Shown here: one piece after another, positions 52,476-60,617 of the stretch
Numbering within the stretch: position 1 is the first letter of the stretch
Layout of the letters: the number at the start of each line of letters is the position of its first letter
Assembly (NCBI GenBank): GCA_029245345.1
Contig: JAQWPM010000015.1
Span: 62,001-126,000 of the forward strand
Reading direction: 5' to 3'
Length of the DNA: 64,000 nucleotides
Origin: Longimicrobiales bacterium
GTDB taxonomy: Bacteria; Gemmatimonadota; Gemmatimonadetes; Longimicrobiales; Gaopeijiaceae
Position numbers and translations under genes: made by a program
The notes under the pieces: model-generated
The model's input: the letters and a program-made list of their open reading frames with translations, nothing else
Databases searched by the model: none
What the model was told of the DNA's origin: nothing

Positions 52476-52794
52476 CTACCCTGCCTCTTTGCTGGCCTCG
52501 GACTCGTGGACGCACGGAAAGCTGACCCCCGCAGATGCCAGGTAAGCGCGGGGGAGCACATCCTCGGGATCTTCCGCGGCACACTGCTTCCACGCTCGGA
52601 CCGCCCCCTGGGTAGAGGTCCCCTAAGTGCGCGTGTGTGATGGCGAGACGGCATTGTTGTGGACGTCAGCGAAGTACGGGTAGTCCGCTAAGACGCCCAG
52701 GAAGGCCTGGAGCGCACCTTCCCGAAGTCATCTCGCTCCCAGGCGCTTACACCGCGCCGGACGAGTTGGCGGGCTTCCTTCTTTGGTTGAAAGC
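52476..52794 (-). pseudogene. remnant of a small TPR protein gene, broken by frameshifts and a stop
   Basis: This gap has no intact gene. On the minus strand three consecutive pieces in different frames read like one TPR protein: KKEARQLVRRGVSAWERDDF near 52735-52785, then ALQAFLGVLADYPYFADVHN near 52650-52710 ending at a TAG, then GAVRAWKQCAAEDPEDVLPR and AYLASAG near 52530-52605 ending at a TAG at 52476-52478. The order and content (A..W..........L...P.FADVHN, then A...W....P.D...R.YLA) fit TPR helices. At least two frame changes are needed. A hypothetical short intact gene on either strand is less convincing. Confidence 0.55.
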
Positions 52795-53982
52795 CTAGGA
52801 CTCCGTCGCTTCCACCATCACGGCTTCGACGTGATCTGCGACGTATGCCATGTCATCCAAGTCGAGCGTGTGATCCACCTGGAACATCAAGCTCGTGCGT
52901 CCAAGCTCGGCGGCGACGGGAAGCGGATCCGGCAAGGACCACCCGCGCGCCGCAAAGGCAGGCTCGCGGTAGATCTCCGGACAACTCCCGCCGAAACAAG
53001 GTGCGTTCCTGTCTTTGACGCCCTGAAGGACCCGGTCGCGATCCCAGCCCGGCCTGAGCGCGCTTGGGTCTAGATAGACGTGCAGCTTGTACCACGCGGG
53101 CCCGACGTGCGCCGGCGGGTTCGGAACACGAAGCCCAGCTATTTGACGAAATCGGTCCATGAGGTAGTCGGCGTTTCGTGCCCGGACCGCCGCCCACGAG
53201 GGCAGCTTCTTCAACTGCCTACGCCCGATGGCACTTTGTACTTCGGTCATCCGTGCGTTGCTGCCAAAGTCCGCGTGGATCCACTTGTAGGCCGGAGACT
53301 CGGCCGCACCGGCCATGAGGACGGGGTCCGTCCCGTTATTCTTATACATGATCATCGACCGAGCGAGGTCATCGTCATTGGTCACGACGAGTCCCCCTTC
53401 CCCGGCCGTTGTCATGATCTTGTCCTGGCAAAACGAGAACGTAGAAATCCGCCCAAAGGTGCCGACCTGCCTGCCTCGATACGTCGCCCCGTGCGCCTGA
53501 GCGCAGTCCTCGACAAGGTGCGCGCCACGCTCGGCGCACACGGCCTGGAGATCATCCATCTCCGCAGGCCACCCCCCGAGGTGGACCACGGTCACGACCT
53601 TGGTGTTCGGCGTCCACGCGGCAGCCACGGTTTCCGCAGTAAGGTTGCCACTTTCTCGATCCACATCGGCCACGACCGGACGCGCGCCAACAGCCACTGC
53701 CGCAGCGGCCGTCGCAATAAAGGTGCGCGCGGGCACGATGACGTCGTCCCCGGGCCCCACACCGAGGGCCCTATAGGCCAACTCAAGCGCGACCGTCCCG
53801 TTCGAGAGGGCGACGGCGTGGCGACTCCCAAGGTAGGTTGCGCACTCGGCCTCGAAGGCACGGCCCTCTTCGCCGGTCAAATAGTTGACACGACCCGACT
53901 CGAGGACGCGCTGTGCGGCCATCAATTCGTCTTGCTCGAACCGAGGCCAACGCGTCCATCCGGGTTGAATGGCGCCCGACAC
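52795..53982 (-). CDS. DegT/DnrJ/EryC1/StrS aminotransferase (first copy)
   Basis: PLP-dependent sugar aminotransferase acting on a keto-sugar nucleotide. 395 residues with VALSNGTVALELAYRALGVG, DDVIVPARTFIATAAA, the DCAQAHGA motif and the PLP lysine in FSFCQDKIMTTAGEGG (about residue 188). The QDKIMTTAGEGG form resembles perosamine-synthase or WbpE-like subfamilies only loosely. GTG start, overlapping the sugar transferase by one base. It may add the amino group to the sugar loaded by that transferase. Confidence 0.92.
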   Translation of the reverse strand: MSGAIQPGWTRWPRFEQDELMAAQRVLESGRVNYLTGEEGRAFEAECATYLGSRHAVALSNGTVALELAYRALGVGPGDDVIVPARTFIATAAAAVAVGARPVVADVDRESGNLTAETVAAAWTPNTKVVTVVHLGGWPAEMDDLQAVCAERGAHLVEDCAQAHGATYRGRQVGTFGRISTFSFCQDKIMTTAGEGGLVVTNDDDLARSMIMYKNNGTDPVLMAGAAESPAYKWIHADFGSNARMTEVQSAIGRRQLKKLPSWAAVRARNADYLMDRFRQIAGLRVPNPPAHVGPAWYKLHVYLDPSALRPGWDRDRVLQGVKDRNAPCFGGSCPEIYREPAFAARGWSLPDPLPVAAELGRTSLMFQVDHTLDLDDMAYVADHVEAVMVEATES

Positions 53983-54632
53983 TAGTCCTCCACCCGCCCA
54001 CCACCGACGCCGGTGATGGTCATAATCAGATACTTGATGTCGCCTCTCACACGGTAGTTCAACACGTACTCGCGATTTAGTCGGACCTTGGCTGGGAACA
54101 GAACATCTTCGTTGTAACGGTCGGGATCTGGAACCCCTTGGAGCAAACGCTCTTCGTCGCGGAAACGAAGAGTGGCGGGGCCGGTCACACCCGGCCGTAC
54201 CGCCAAGATTATCCGGTCTTCCTCCGCCAGTCCTTCATAAAGCTCCGGCATGTCGGGTCGCGGGCCGACTAGACTCATGTCCCCGACGACTACGTTCCAC
54301 AACTGCGGGAGTTCATCGAGCTTGAATCGCCGCAGAAAACCGCCGAATCGAGTGACCCGGGGATCCCCCAAAACCGTGACGTGGGTCGCGGGACCGCCGG
54401 GTCGCATCGTGCGGATTTTGTGGAGTCGGAACCGCTGCCCGCCGCGGCCCATGCGCTCTTGGCTGAAGATGCCCGACGCGCCCGTCTCCCACCGGGCAAC
54501 CACTCCGAGTAGCACCAGCAGCGGTGCCGACAGAACCAATGCCGGCACACAAAGGCCAAGGTCCAGAAATCTCTTGAGGAATCGACTCGCCGGAGTCAAT
54601 GGATGGGAGGAACCATCACCGAGTCCAGGCAT
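53982..54632 (-). CDS. initiating sugar-phosphate transferase (bacterial sugar transferase family)
   Basis: Moves a sugar phosphate from a nucleotide sugar to undecaprenyl phosphate, the first step of glycan assembly. 216 residues: a single membrane segment (about 26-48, [20 protein letters not shown]), FRLHKIRTM, the [20 protein letters not shown] block and [14 protein letters not shown]. The short form without extra helices matches PglC/WcaJ-C-terminal type enzymes. It overlaps the sulfotransferase gene by 17 bases. Confidence 0.94.
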   Translation of the reverse strand: MPGLGDGSSHPLTPASRFLKRFLDLGLCVPALVLSAPLLVLLGVVARWETGASGIFSQERMGRGGQRFRLHKIRTMRPGGPATHVTVLGDPRVTRFGGFLRRFKLDELPQLWNVVVGDMSLVGPRPDMPELYEGLAEEDRIILAVRPGVTGPATLRFRDEERLLQGVPDPDRYNEDVLFPAKVRLNREYVLNYRVRGDIKYLIMTITGVGGGRVED

Positions 54633-55539
54633 ACCCCGTCCTCTCCATGGTGGGCCGGATCAGATGTTCCAGTGCGCCCACCTCGTCGGCCGAGAGGCGC
54701 TCTGCCCACCGACTTACACTCCCATCGCGAATGAGCGCTGCCGCCGCATCCAAGTCGACCTCAGGCACCCGCGCGTCTAAGCGCCACGACGCTGCTGATG
54801 CGCCGTCAGTCAGCCACTCGGCCAGGCGCCCAAGCTCATGCCTCGGCTCAGCGACGAAGTCCTCGTACCGAATCCTGATCGAGTCAAAGGGGCCTAGTTC
54901 GCTCAATGCCTGTGAAGAGGCATCAACGCACTCGCTCCACTGCTTGCCACAGACACGCAGCACGGATCCGGACCGCACCCAAGCATCCATACCGTCAAAG
55001 CGGGGGCCCCAGCTGGAAAGGCTACGCTCGCCCGACACGAGCTGCTTGATTCTGCCGGCCACGAAACGTGCGCCATACCTGGGGAGGTCCGAGGCGGGCA
55101 CGAAACGGGCCTTTCGTGCGATGTAACTGAGAGACGTCCCCGATGTCCAACGCTCCCGGGCGGACACGACAGCATCTCGCCCGTCACGGACGATCTGGAT
55201 GAAACGAGCCTCGGGAAACACGGCCTTCACGAACGCGACCCGTAACGAGGTCGCACAGGTCTTCTCGACCAAGACACCATCCAGTCCGGTGCCCACGAAC
55301 CGCGCCTGCGCCCGTCGAAAGGCCCCCCGCAGGTACGCACTCACCTCAGGCGTCGCATGAGCGGCGGTCAGCTCATCGCTCGGATGGCCGGCGTTCCCAT
55401 GACGCCACAACGGGTTGATCTCATCACACGGCCATGTCCCGAATCCGGGAAGCGACACAAGAGCGTCGCGGAGGACGTTCGTTCCGGATCGAGCCGCCCC
55501 CACAATGATCAGTGGCCGCAGACTTTTCGCGTCCGTCAA
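54616..55539 (-). CDS. PAPS-dependent sulfotransferase
   Basis: Transfers sulfate from PAPS to a hydroxyl or amino group. 307 residues with the 5'-phosphosulfate loop [14 protein letters not shown] (about 14-27) and the 3'-phosphate motif [16 protein letters not shown] (about 138-153). Acceptor unknown; within this cluster a sugar of the polysaccharide is most likely. TTG start, overlapping the stop of the UDP-sulfoquinovose-synthase-like gene by four bases. No adenylylsulfate kinase is in the window. Confidence 0.85.
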   Translation of the reverse strand: MTDAKSLRPLIIVGAARSGTNVLRDALVSLPGFGTWPCDEINPLWRHGNAGHPSDELTAAHATPEVSAYLRGAFRRAQARFVGTGLDGVLVEKTCATSLRVAFVKAVFPEARFIQIVRDGRDAVVSARERWTSGTSLSYIARKARFVPASDLPRYGARFVAGRIKQLVSGERSLSSWGPRFDGMDAWVRSGSVLRVCGKQWSECVDASSQALSELGPFDSIRIRYEDFVAEPRHELGRLAEWLTDGASAASWRLDARVPEVDLDAAAALIRDGSVSRWAERLSADEVGALEHLIRPTMERTGYAWTR

Positions 55540-56786
55540 ACGGGCTGCGCCAGCGACTCTCCCAATGCGGCGCTCGCCTCTTCAGCGGTCTCTTCAGACA
55601 AGAGCTTCGTCGCAGCCTCCTGATCCGACGTCCATACGGACGTACACGGGATGGCGCCACGGTCGCATCGATCCGCGTAGCGGACTGCGATCTGAGTCAC
55701 TTCGTCCATCAGGCCATCCGCGAGCTGCGTGGGCACGAGGCCCATGTCCAGGAAGACCTGGTTGGTTACGCGAAGCTCGTTCTCCGGTGCTTCCTTGCGC
55801 GGATTCGCGACGTAATGGATCGGGACGCCCGTGCGTGCGGCGATCATACGCGCCAAGTCCTTTACCCGATGGGTCTCGGTCATCTGGTTGAGCACCCGCA
55901 CCCGTTCACCGGCCACCGGTGGCTGCTCGATCGCGAGCTGCAGACACCGGGTGGTGTCCCGGATGTGGATGAACGCCCGGGTCTGACCGCCCGTGCCATG
56001 AACGGTCATCGGATACTCGACTGCGGCCTGCATCAAGAAACGGTTCAGCACCGTTCCGTAGTCACCGTCGTAGTCGAATCGGTTGATCAGTCGTTCATCG
56101 AGCAGCGTGTCCTGCGTGTTCGTGCCCCACACGATTCCCTGATGGAGGTCCGTCACGCGGAGCCCATCATTCGCGTTGTAGTACTGGAACAAGAGCTGGT
56201 CGAGCGTCTTGGTCATGTGGTACACACTGCCCGGGCTGACCGGATACAAGATCTCCTTGTCGATCAGGCCACCGTCATCGGTGGGCACCTTGACCGTCAG
56301 GTATCCCTCCGGGAGCGCGGTTCCCGCGGTCCCGTATCCGTAAACGCCCATCGTCCCCAGGTGCACGATATGGATGTCGAGCCCGGATTCGACGGTGGCG
56401 GCTAAAACGTTGTGCGTCGCGCGGATGTTGTTGTCCACCGTGTAGCGCTTGTGGACCGAAGACTTCATGGAGTATGGGGCGGCGCGCTGTTCGGCAAAAT
56501 GCACAAGCGCGTCAGGTTCAAAATCGTTCAAGACGGCCAGCAAGCGGTCGTACTCGAGCGCCACGTCCATCAGCTCGAACCCGATTTCCCGTCCCGTGCG
56601 TTCCTTCCACACGGCGAGTCGAGTTTCGATCGAGGCGATCGGTGTCAGCGACGATGCGCCCAACTCCTCATCGATCCGTCTACGAGACAGGTTGTCGATG
56701 ATCGTGACGTCGTGACCTTCGCGCGACAAATGCAGGGCGGTCGGCCACCCGCAAAAGCCGTCGCCCCCCAAAACCAGGATTTTCAT
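55536..56786 (-). CDS. sqdB: UDP-sulfoquinovose synthase-like SDR (SqdB/Agl3 family)
   Basis: Would convert UDP-glucose plus sulfite to UDP-sulfoquinovose. 416 residues from the ATG at 56784-56786 (a TTG one codon earlier is also open). Family blocks: GGDGFCGWPTALHLS (NAD binding), the DNLSRRRIDEELGASSLTPI segment, HFAEQRAAPYSM, LGTMGVYGYG with Thr145, and SPGSVYHMTKTLDQLLF with Tyr189 and Lys193. These match the SQD1/SqdB/Agl3 pattern very closely, which is unlike ordinary GalE. The neighbouring sulfotransferase and sugar transferase suggest the product enters a polysaccharide, not a sulfolipid; no SqdX or SqdD-type lipid glycosyltransferase is visible. Confidence 0.88.
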   Translation of the reverse strand: MKILVLGGDGFCGWPTALHLSREGHDVTIIDNLSRRRIDEELGASSLTPIASIETRLAVWKERTGREIGFELMDVALEYDRLLAVLNDFEPDALVHFAEQRAAPYSMKSSVHKRYTVDNNIRATHNVLAATVESGLDIHIVHLGTMGVYGYGTAGTALPEGYLTVKVPTDDGGLIDKEILYPVSPGSVYHMTKTLDQLLFQYYNANDGLRVTDLHQGIVWGTNTQDTLLDERLINRFDYDGDYGTVLNRFLMQAAVEYPMTVHGTGGQTRAFIHIRDTTRCLQLAIEQPPVAGERVRVLNQMTETHRVKDLARMIAARTGVPIHYVANPRKEAPENELRVTNQVFLDMGLVPTQLADGLMDEVTQIAVRYADRCDRGAIPCTSVWTSDQEAATKLLSEETAEEASAALGESLAQPV

Positions 56787-56892
56787 CAATTCTCGGTCGA
56801 ACCTGCGGCGAGATGATTGGGCAGGGGCTTCTCAGCCCTCAGACTAGGGAAATAAGGCTGTTTACTTAGCTGAAAACAACCTGCCGCGGGGT

Positions 56893-58002
56893 TTAGGAGG
56901 ACGGGGTCGCTCTGCACTCCAGAAGCTGCCCCACTACAAAATGGGCATCTTCCTCAGTCATGCCGTGATGCACCGGAATCGAAAGCAATGTCGCAGCCAG
57001 ATGCTCCGCGTGCGGCAGGGACTGAACCCCGTAGCGTTCCTGATACACCGGCTGTTGATGGACCGCCTTAGGGTAGTGAACGCCTGTCCCGATTCCGCGA
57101 TCCCGAAGTCTCGCGCCGAGGGCGTCGCGGTCACATCCGAACGCCTGCTCATCCACAACAACGCTGAACTGATGCCAACCATGGTCCGTCTCCGGCGTCA
57201 CCACTTGAGGCGTAACACCCTCCGTGTCCGCAAGACCTGCGGTAAGGACGGCTGCGTTGCGTCGACGGATGTCCATCATCGGCTCGATGCGCTTCAACTG
57301 TTCACGCCCTATGGATGCCTCGACGTCCGTCATTCGGAAGTTGTGACCGAACATCGTGTGATGATTCTTGGCGGTCTGACCATGAGTGCGCATGAAACGC
57401 ATCATGTTTTCGAGACCCTCGTCGTTGGTACAGATCATACCGCCCTCACCCACGAACATGTTTTTCGAAGGATAGAACGAGTAGCTGACGAAGTCGTTGA
57501 AGGCGCCCACCCCGCGCCCCTTATACCGAGCACCGTGTGCTTGGGCTGCGTCCCATACGACCCGGAGATCGTGTTTGTCCGCGAAGGCCTGCACCGAGTC
57601 CACGTCGACGACGTTGCCATGCAGGTGGACGGGGACGATGGCGCGGGTGCGCTCCGTGACCCTAGACGCAGCGTCATCGAGATCGATCAGAAATGATCCT
57701 GGATCCACGTCACAGAGGACCGGGATCCCGCCCGCGGCAACCACCATGTTCGCCGTCGCAACAAACGTCATTGACGGAACCAATACCTCGTCACCTGGCT
57801 CCAGGAAGGTCATGAAAGCGAGGTGCAGGGACGCAGATCCGTTGGAGCACGTCACCCCGAAGGCCGCATCGACGTAGTCTGCGAACTCGACCTCGAAGCC
57901 CTGACACTCCTTACCCTGTCTGAGGGCGCCGCTCTCCAAAACCCTGGTCGCTGCGGCGATTTCCGCCGGCGAGAGCGAAGCTTCCGCGATATTCACCTTC
58001 AT
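56893..58002 (-). CDS. DegT/DnrJ/EryC1/StrS aminotransferase (second copy)
   Basis: 369 residues, PLP lysine in YSFYPSKNMFVGEGGMI (about residue 182), with CSNGSASLHLAFM, DEVLVPSMTFVATAN and WDAAQAHGARYKG. The PSKN.GEGGM form and C-terminal GIGTGVHYPKAVHQQPVY match WbpE/DegT-type enzymes that transaminate 3-keto or 4-keto sugar nucleotides. It overlaps the Gfo/Idh dehydrogenase by four bases, the pair expected for 3-oxidation followed by 3-amination (WbpB then WbpE). A 103-base gap separates it from the sqdB-like gene. Confidence 0.93.
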   Translation of the reverse strand: MKVNIAEASLSPAEIAAATRVLESGALRQGKECQGFEVEFADYVDAAFGVTCSNGSASLHLAFMTFLEPGDEVLVPSMTFVATANMVVAAGGIPVLCDVDPGSFLIDLDDAASRVTERTRAIVPVHLHGNVVDVDSVQAFADKHDLRVVWDAAQAHGARYKGRGVGAFNDFVSYSFYPSKNMFVGEGGMICTNDEGLENMMRFMRTHGQTAKNHHTMFGHNFRMTDVEASIGREQLKRIEPMMDIRRRNAAVLTAGLADTEGVTPQVVTPETDHGWHQFSVVVDEQAFGCDRDALGARLRDRGIGTGVHYPKAVHQQPVYQERYGVQSLPHAEHLAATLLSIPVHHGMTEEDAHFVVGQLLECRATPSS

Positions 58003-59012
58003 GATCCGGGGCTCTCCGCGCGAATCTGCTCGAATGCATCGAGCAAGTTGACGGAGTCTTCAACCCCACACCCATCGGGTTGAACGCGGTCATGAAGCGC
58101 ATCGACAAACGTGGTCATCTGCGCCTGGAAGAAGTTCCGGTGACCGAAGTCGAAGTCCGTACGACCCTGATCGTATCCACCCGCGGCCTCCACACAGAAG
58201 AGGAAGGAGGGCATGTCCGGCTGAATCGAACCGAAGAAGGTCCCGTTCTCGCCTTGGATGTCGATGTAGTGCATAAACGACGGCGTGATGAGATCTGCCT
58301 GACAGAACGACTCGATGCCGCTCCGGCTGGTGAGCCTGACCAGAACGAAATCCTCAGCGTCGACCTTCTCGAGCTGGCCCGAAATAGGCCGTTCTGGTCT
58401 GAGAAGCTCTTCCACGAACGAATGTGCGTGCTCAATCGGCCCAAAGAACCAATTGGAAAGGTCGACGAGATGGATCAGCATCTCATTGATCGCACCGCCA
58501 CCCTCCGCCTTCTGATGCTTCCAGAGCTGATGACCACCCCGGCCCCCCACACGCAGCAATGCGCTCGTGATCTTTCCAAGGACTGGGCTTACGCCGGTCT
58601 CAGCGACCCCGCTCAACACCCTCTTGCACTCCGCCATCGCGGGCGCGAACCGGTAGTTGAAACCGACCATCCCGATCCGCCCCGAGCCCTCTAGTTGGGC
58701 TTGAATTTCCCTGGCTTCCGCACTCGTGGAACACAGCGGCTTCTCGCAGAAGAAGTCCTTTCCCGCGGCGAGTCCGGCCTCGATCAACTCGACGTGGCTC
58801 GTCACCGGGGTACAGATGTCGATGGCCACGACTCCAGGGTCGTCGAGGACCTCTTGCACGGTCTCTGCCCACTCTACGCCGGTCTCCTCGGCTAGGGCTT
58901 GAGCCAGAGCCGGATCAGCGTCCACGAGTACGACTTCGACCCCTCGTGAAGACCGCAGTCCTCCAATGTGTTTCGGCGCCTGCTTACCACAGCCGATAAT
59001 GGCGATTTTCAT
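57999..59012 (-). CDS. Gfo/Idh/MocA family sugar-nucleotide dehydrogenase
   Basis: 337 residues: Rossmann N-terminus AIIGCGKQAPKHIGGL, the EKPLCSTSAEAREI catalytic motif (about 95-108), and the beta-sheet C-terminal domain with GGGGAINEMLIHLVDLSNWFFG. In the O-antigen pathway of Pseudomonas, WbpB of this family oxidises C3 of a UDP-acetamido-uronate before WbpE adds an amino group. The tight link to a WbpE-like aminotransferase supports that role. The substrate itself is inferred, not proven. Confidence 0.88.
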   Translation of the reverse strand: MKIAIIGCGKQAPKHIGGLRSSRGVEVVLVDADPALAQALAEETGVEWAETVQEVLDDPGVVAIDICTPVTSHVELIEAGLAAGKDFFCEKPLCSTSAEAREIQAQLEGSGRIGMVGFNYRFAPAMAECKRVLSGVAETGVSPVLGKITSALLRVGGRGGHQLWKHQKAEGGGAINEMLIHLVDLSNWFFGPIEHAHSFVEELLRPERPISGQLEKVDAEDFVLVRLTSRSGIESFCQADLITPSFMHYIDIQGENGTFFGSIQPDMPSFLFCVEAAGGYDQGRTDFDFGHRNFFQAQMTTFVDALHDRVQPDGCGVEDSVNLLDAFEQIRAESPGS

Positions 59013-59223
59013 GGAAGAATCGGGGTCCCGACGATAGGAAAAAGAGGAGCGCTCGACGGCGTACGAGATTACCCAAGACCCTCGGTGGCTACAAGTCCTG
59101 AAGGGACGTCCATGAGGGGGCGATTCGCGTATAACTTGTCGCCCTCAGAGAGTTGAGGGAGATTGCCCTTCATGCGGGTAAGCTCATCCCGATTCAACGT
59201 ATGAACTCGCTCCCGGAGAGTGC
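59013..59223. promoter_or_regulatory. divergent intergenic region between the dehydrogenase and the hisH-like gene
   Basis: A TATAAC -10-like box lies on the plus strand at 59131-59136 with no convincing -35. A perfect hairpin CCCTCA-GAGAGT-TGAGGG at 59143-59160 would lie near the mRNA start or act as an operator. Toward the minus strand no clear promoter is seen. Confidence 0.4.
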
Positions 59224-59838
59224 GTGAAATCAGTCGCTGTGATCGACTACGGCATCGGAAACGTGAACTCTGTCAGGAACATGTTGAAGAAGGTCGGGAT
59301 TCGGGCTGCCGCATCCGGCGACCCCGCCGAACTCGACTCGGCTGACGCGCTCATTTTGCCCGGTGTGGGAGCCTTCGGGTCCGGCATGTCCGCTCTGCAC
59401 GAGCACGGGCTCGTCGACTTCGTCCGTGAGTACGCCGATAGCGGCCGCATGTTGGTCGGTATCTGCCTAGGAATGCAGCTCCTCGGCGGCCAGAGCGAAG
59501 AGGCTCCAATGGAAGGCCTCGGGCTCATCGATGCTCGATTCAAGAAATTCGATCGCCATGTGGAGGGTGCGTCCTTGAAAGTGCCTCACATGGGGTGGAA
59601 CGAAGTCCGTCCCGCGCAGGACAGCGGCCTCCTCTCCGACCTAGAAAGCGGGACCCGCTTCTATTTTGTCCACTCATATTTCGCAACAGATGTGCCGCCT
59701 GAGCAGGTATTACTCACGGCTCGATACGGGGATGACTTCGTTGCTGCGTATGCCCGAGACAACGTGATCGGCTTCCAATTCCACCCGGAAAAGAGCCACC
59801 GTTTCGGAATTCGCCTCTTCGAGTCGCTGTTCGTCTAG
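59224..59838 (+). CDS. hisH2: HisH-like glutamine amidotransferase subunit (HisH2 type, sugar amidation)
   Basis: 204 residues of class I glutamine amidotransferase with the nucleophile Cys81 in GICLGMQLLGG, and His187 and Glu189 in FQFHPEKSH. It starts VAVIDYGIGNVNSV like HisH. The context (HisF-like then WbpG-like with 1- and 4-base overlaps) and absence of other his genes indicate it serves the WbpG amidotransferase, as HisH2 does in Pseudomonas B-band O-antigen genes. GTG start with GGAGAG six bases upstream. Confidence 0.9.
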   Translation: MKSVAVIDYGIGNVNSVRNMLKKVGIRAAASGDPAELDSADALILPGVGAFGSGMSALHEHGLVDFVREYADSGRMLVGICLGMQLLGGQSEEAPMEGLGLIDARFKKFDRHVEGASLKVPHMGWNEVRPAQDSGLLSDLESGTRFYFVHSYFATDVPPEQVLLTARYGDDFVAAYARDNVIGFQFHPEKSHRFGIRLFESLFV

Positions 59839-60617
59839 TGCTCCGCGATCGCGTCATCCCGTGCCTACTCCTTCGCGGCAGCGGATTCGTGAAGACCCGT
59901 CGCTTCAAGAAGGCCCGCTACATCGGCGACGCCATCAACGCGCTGCGCATCTTCAACGACAAAGGCGCGGACGAGCTCATCGTTGTGGACATCGACGCGA
60001 GCTCATCGGGATATGCACCACGAATGGACATGATCCGCCAGCTCACCGACGAGCTGTTCATGCCGCTGACCTACGGGGGTGGGATCTCCACCCTGGAACA
60101 GGTCGACGAGATCATCAAAGCCGGCGTGGAAAAGGTCGCGATCAACACCCGGAACGCGAGTGGTTTCGACTTCGTCGAGTCGGCCTCCGAACGACTCGGC
60201 GCTCAGTCCGTGGTCGGCGTTGTGGATGTGGCAAAAGACCTTCTCGGCCGCCCTCGTGTGGTCTGTCGTAGTGGGGCCCAACGGTTGGAGGGCACACCGA
60301 GTGAGCACGCCAGGCGCTTGGTGGACGCCGGCGCCGGTGAGTTGCTCGTCCAAGCTGTGTACAAGGACGGGACACGCTCCGGTTATGATTTGGCCCTCGT
60401 GAAGGAGGTCGTGTCCGCCGTGGGCGTCCCCGTGGTGGCGCTGGGTGGAGCCCACACTGTGGACGATCTGGCAGAGGTCATCGTACACGGCGGGGCTGCA
60501 GCGGCCGCTGCAGGAAGTATGTTCGTCTTCCACGGAGATTTGGATGGGGTGCTCATCAACATGCCCAGCGAGGAAGCGGTGACGCAGGCGTTCCAAAAAG
60601 CGCGGACGACCGCATGA
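59838..60617 (+). CDS. hisF2: HisF-like ammonia-channelling subunit (HisF2 type)
   Basis: 259 residues, TIM-barrel like HisF, with YIGDAINALRIFNDKGADEL and LTYGGGISTLEQVDEII. The N-terminus reads VIPCLLLRGSGFVKT: the catalytic aspartate of true HisF (position 11 of IPCLD) is leucine here, while Asp130 (VVGVVDVAKD) is kept. This fits the sugar-amidation HisF2 subfamily, which uses the barrel as an ammonia conduit, not histidine cyclisation. GTG start overlaps the HisH2 stop by one base (TAGTG). Confidence 0.88.
   Translation: MLRDRVIPCLLLRGSGFVKTRRFKKARYIGDAINALRIFNDKGADELIVVDIDASSSGYAPRMDMIRQLTDELFMPLTYGGGISTLEQVDEIIKAGVEKVAINTRNASGFDFVESASERLGAQSVVGVVDVAKDLLGRPRVVCRSGAQRLEGTPSEHARRLVDAGAGELLVQAVYKDGTRSGYDLALVKEVVSAVGVPVVALGGAHTVDDLAEVIVHGGAAAAAAGSMFVFHGDLDGVLINMPSEEAVTQAFQKARTTA

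Noticed and set aside
59224-60617. hisH and hisF as part of histidine biosynthesis
   Set aside because: No other his genes are adjacent, the HisF aspartate is lost, and both are coupled to a WbpG-like sugar amidotransferase.
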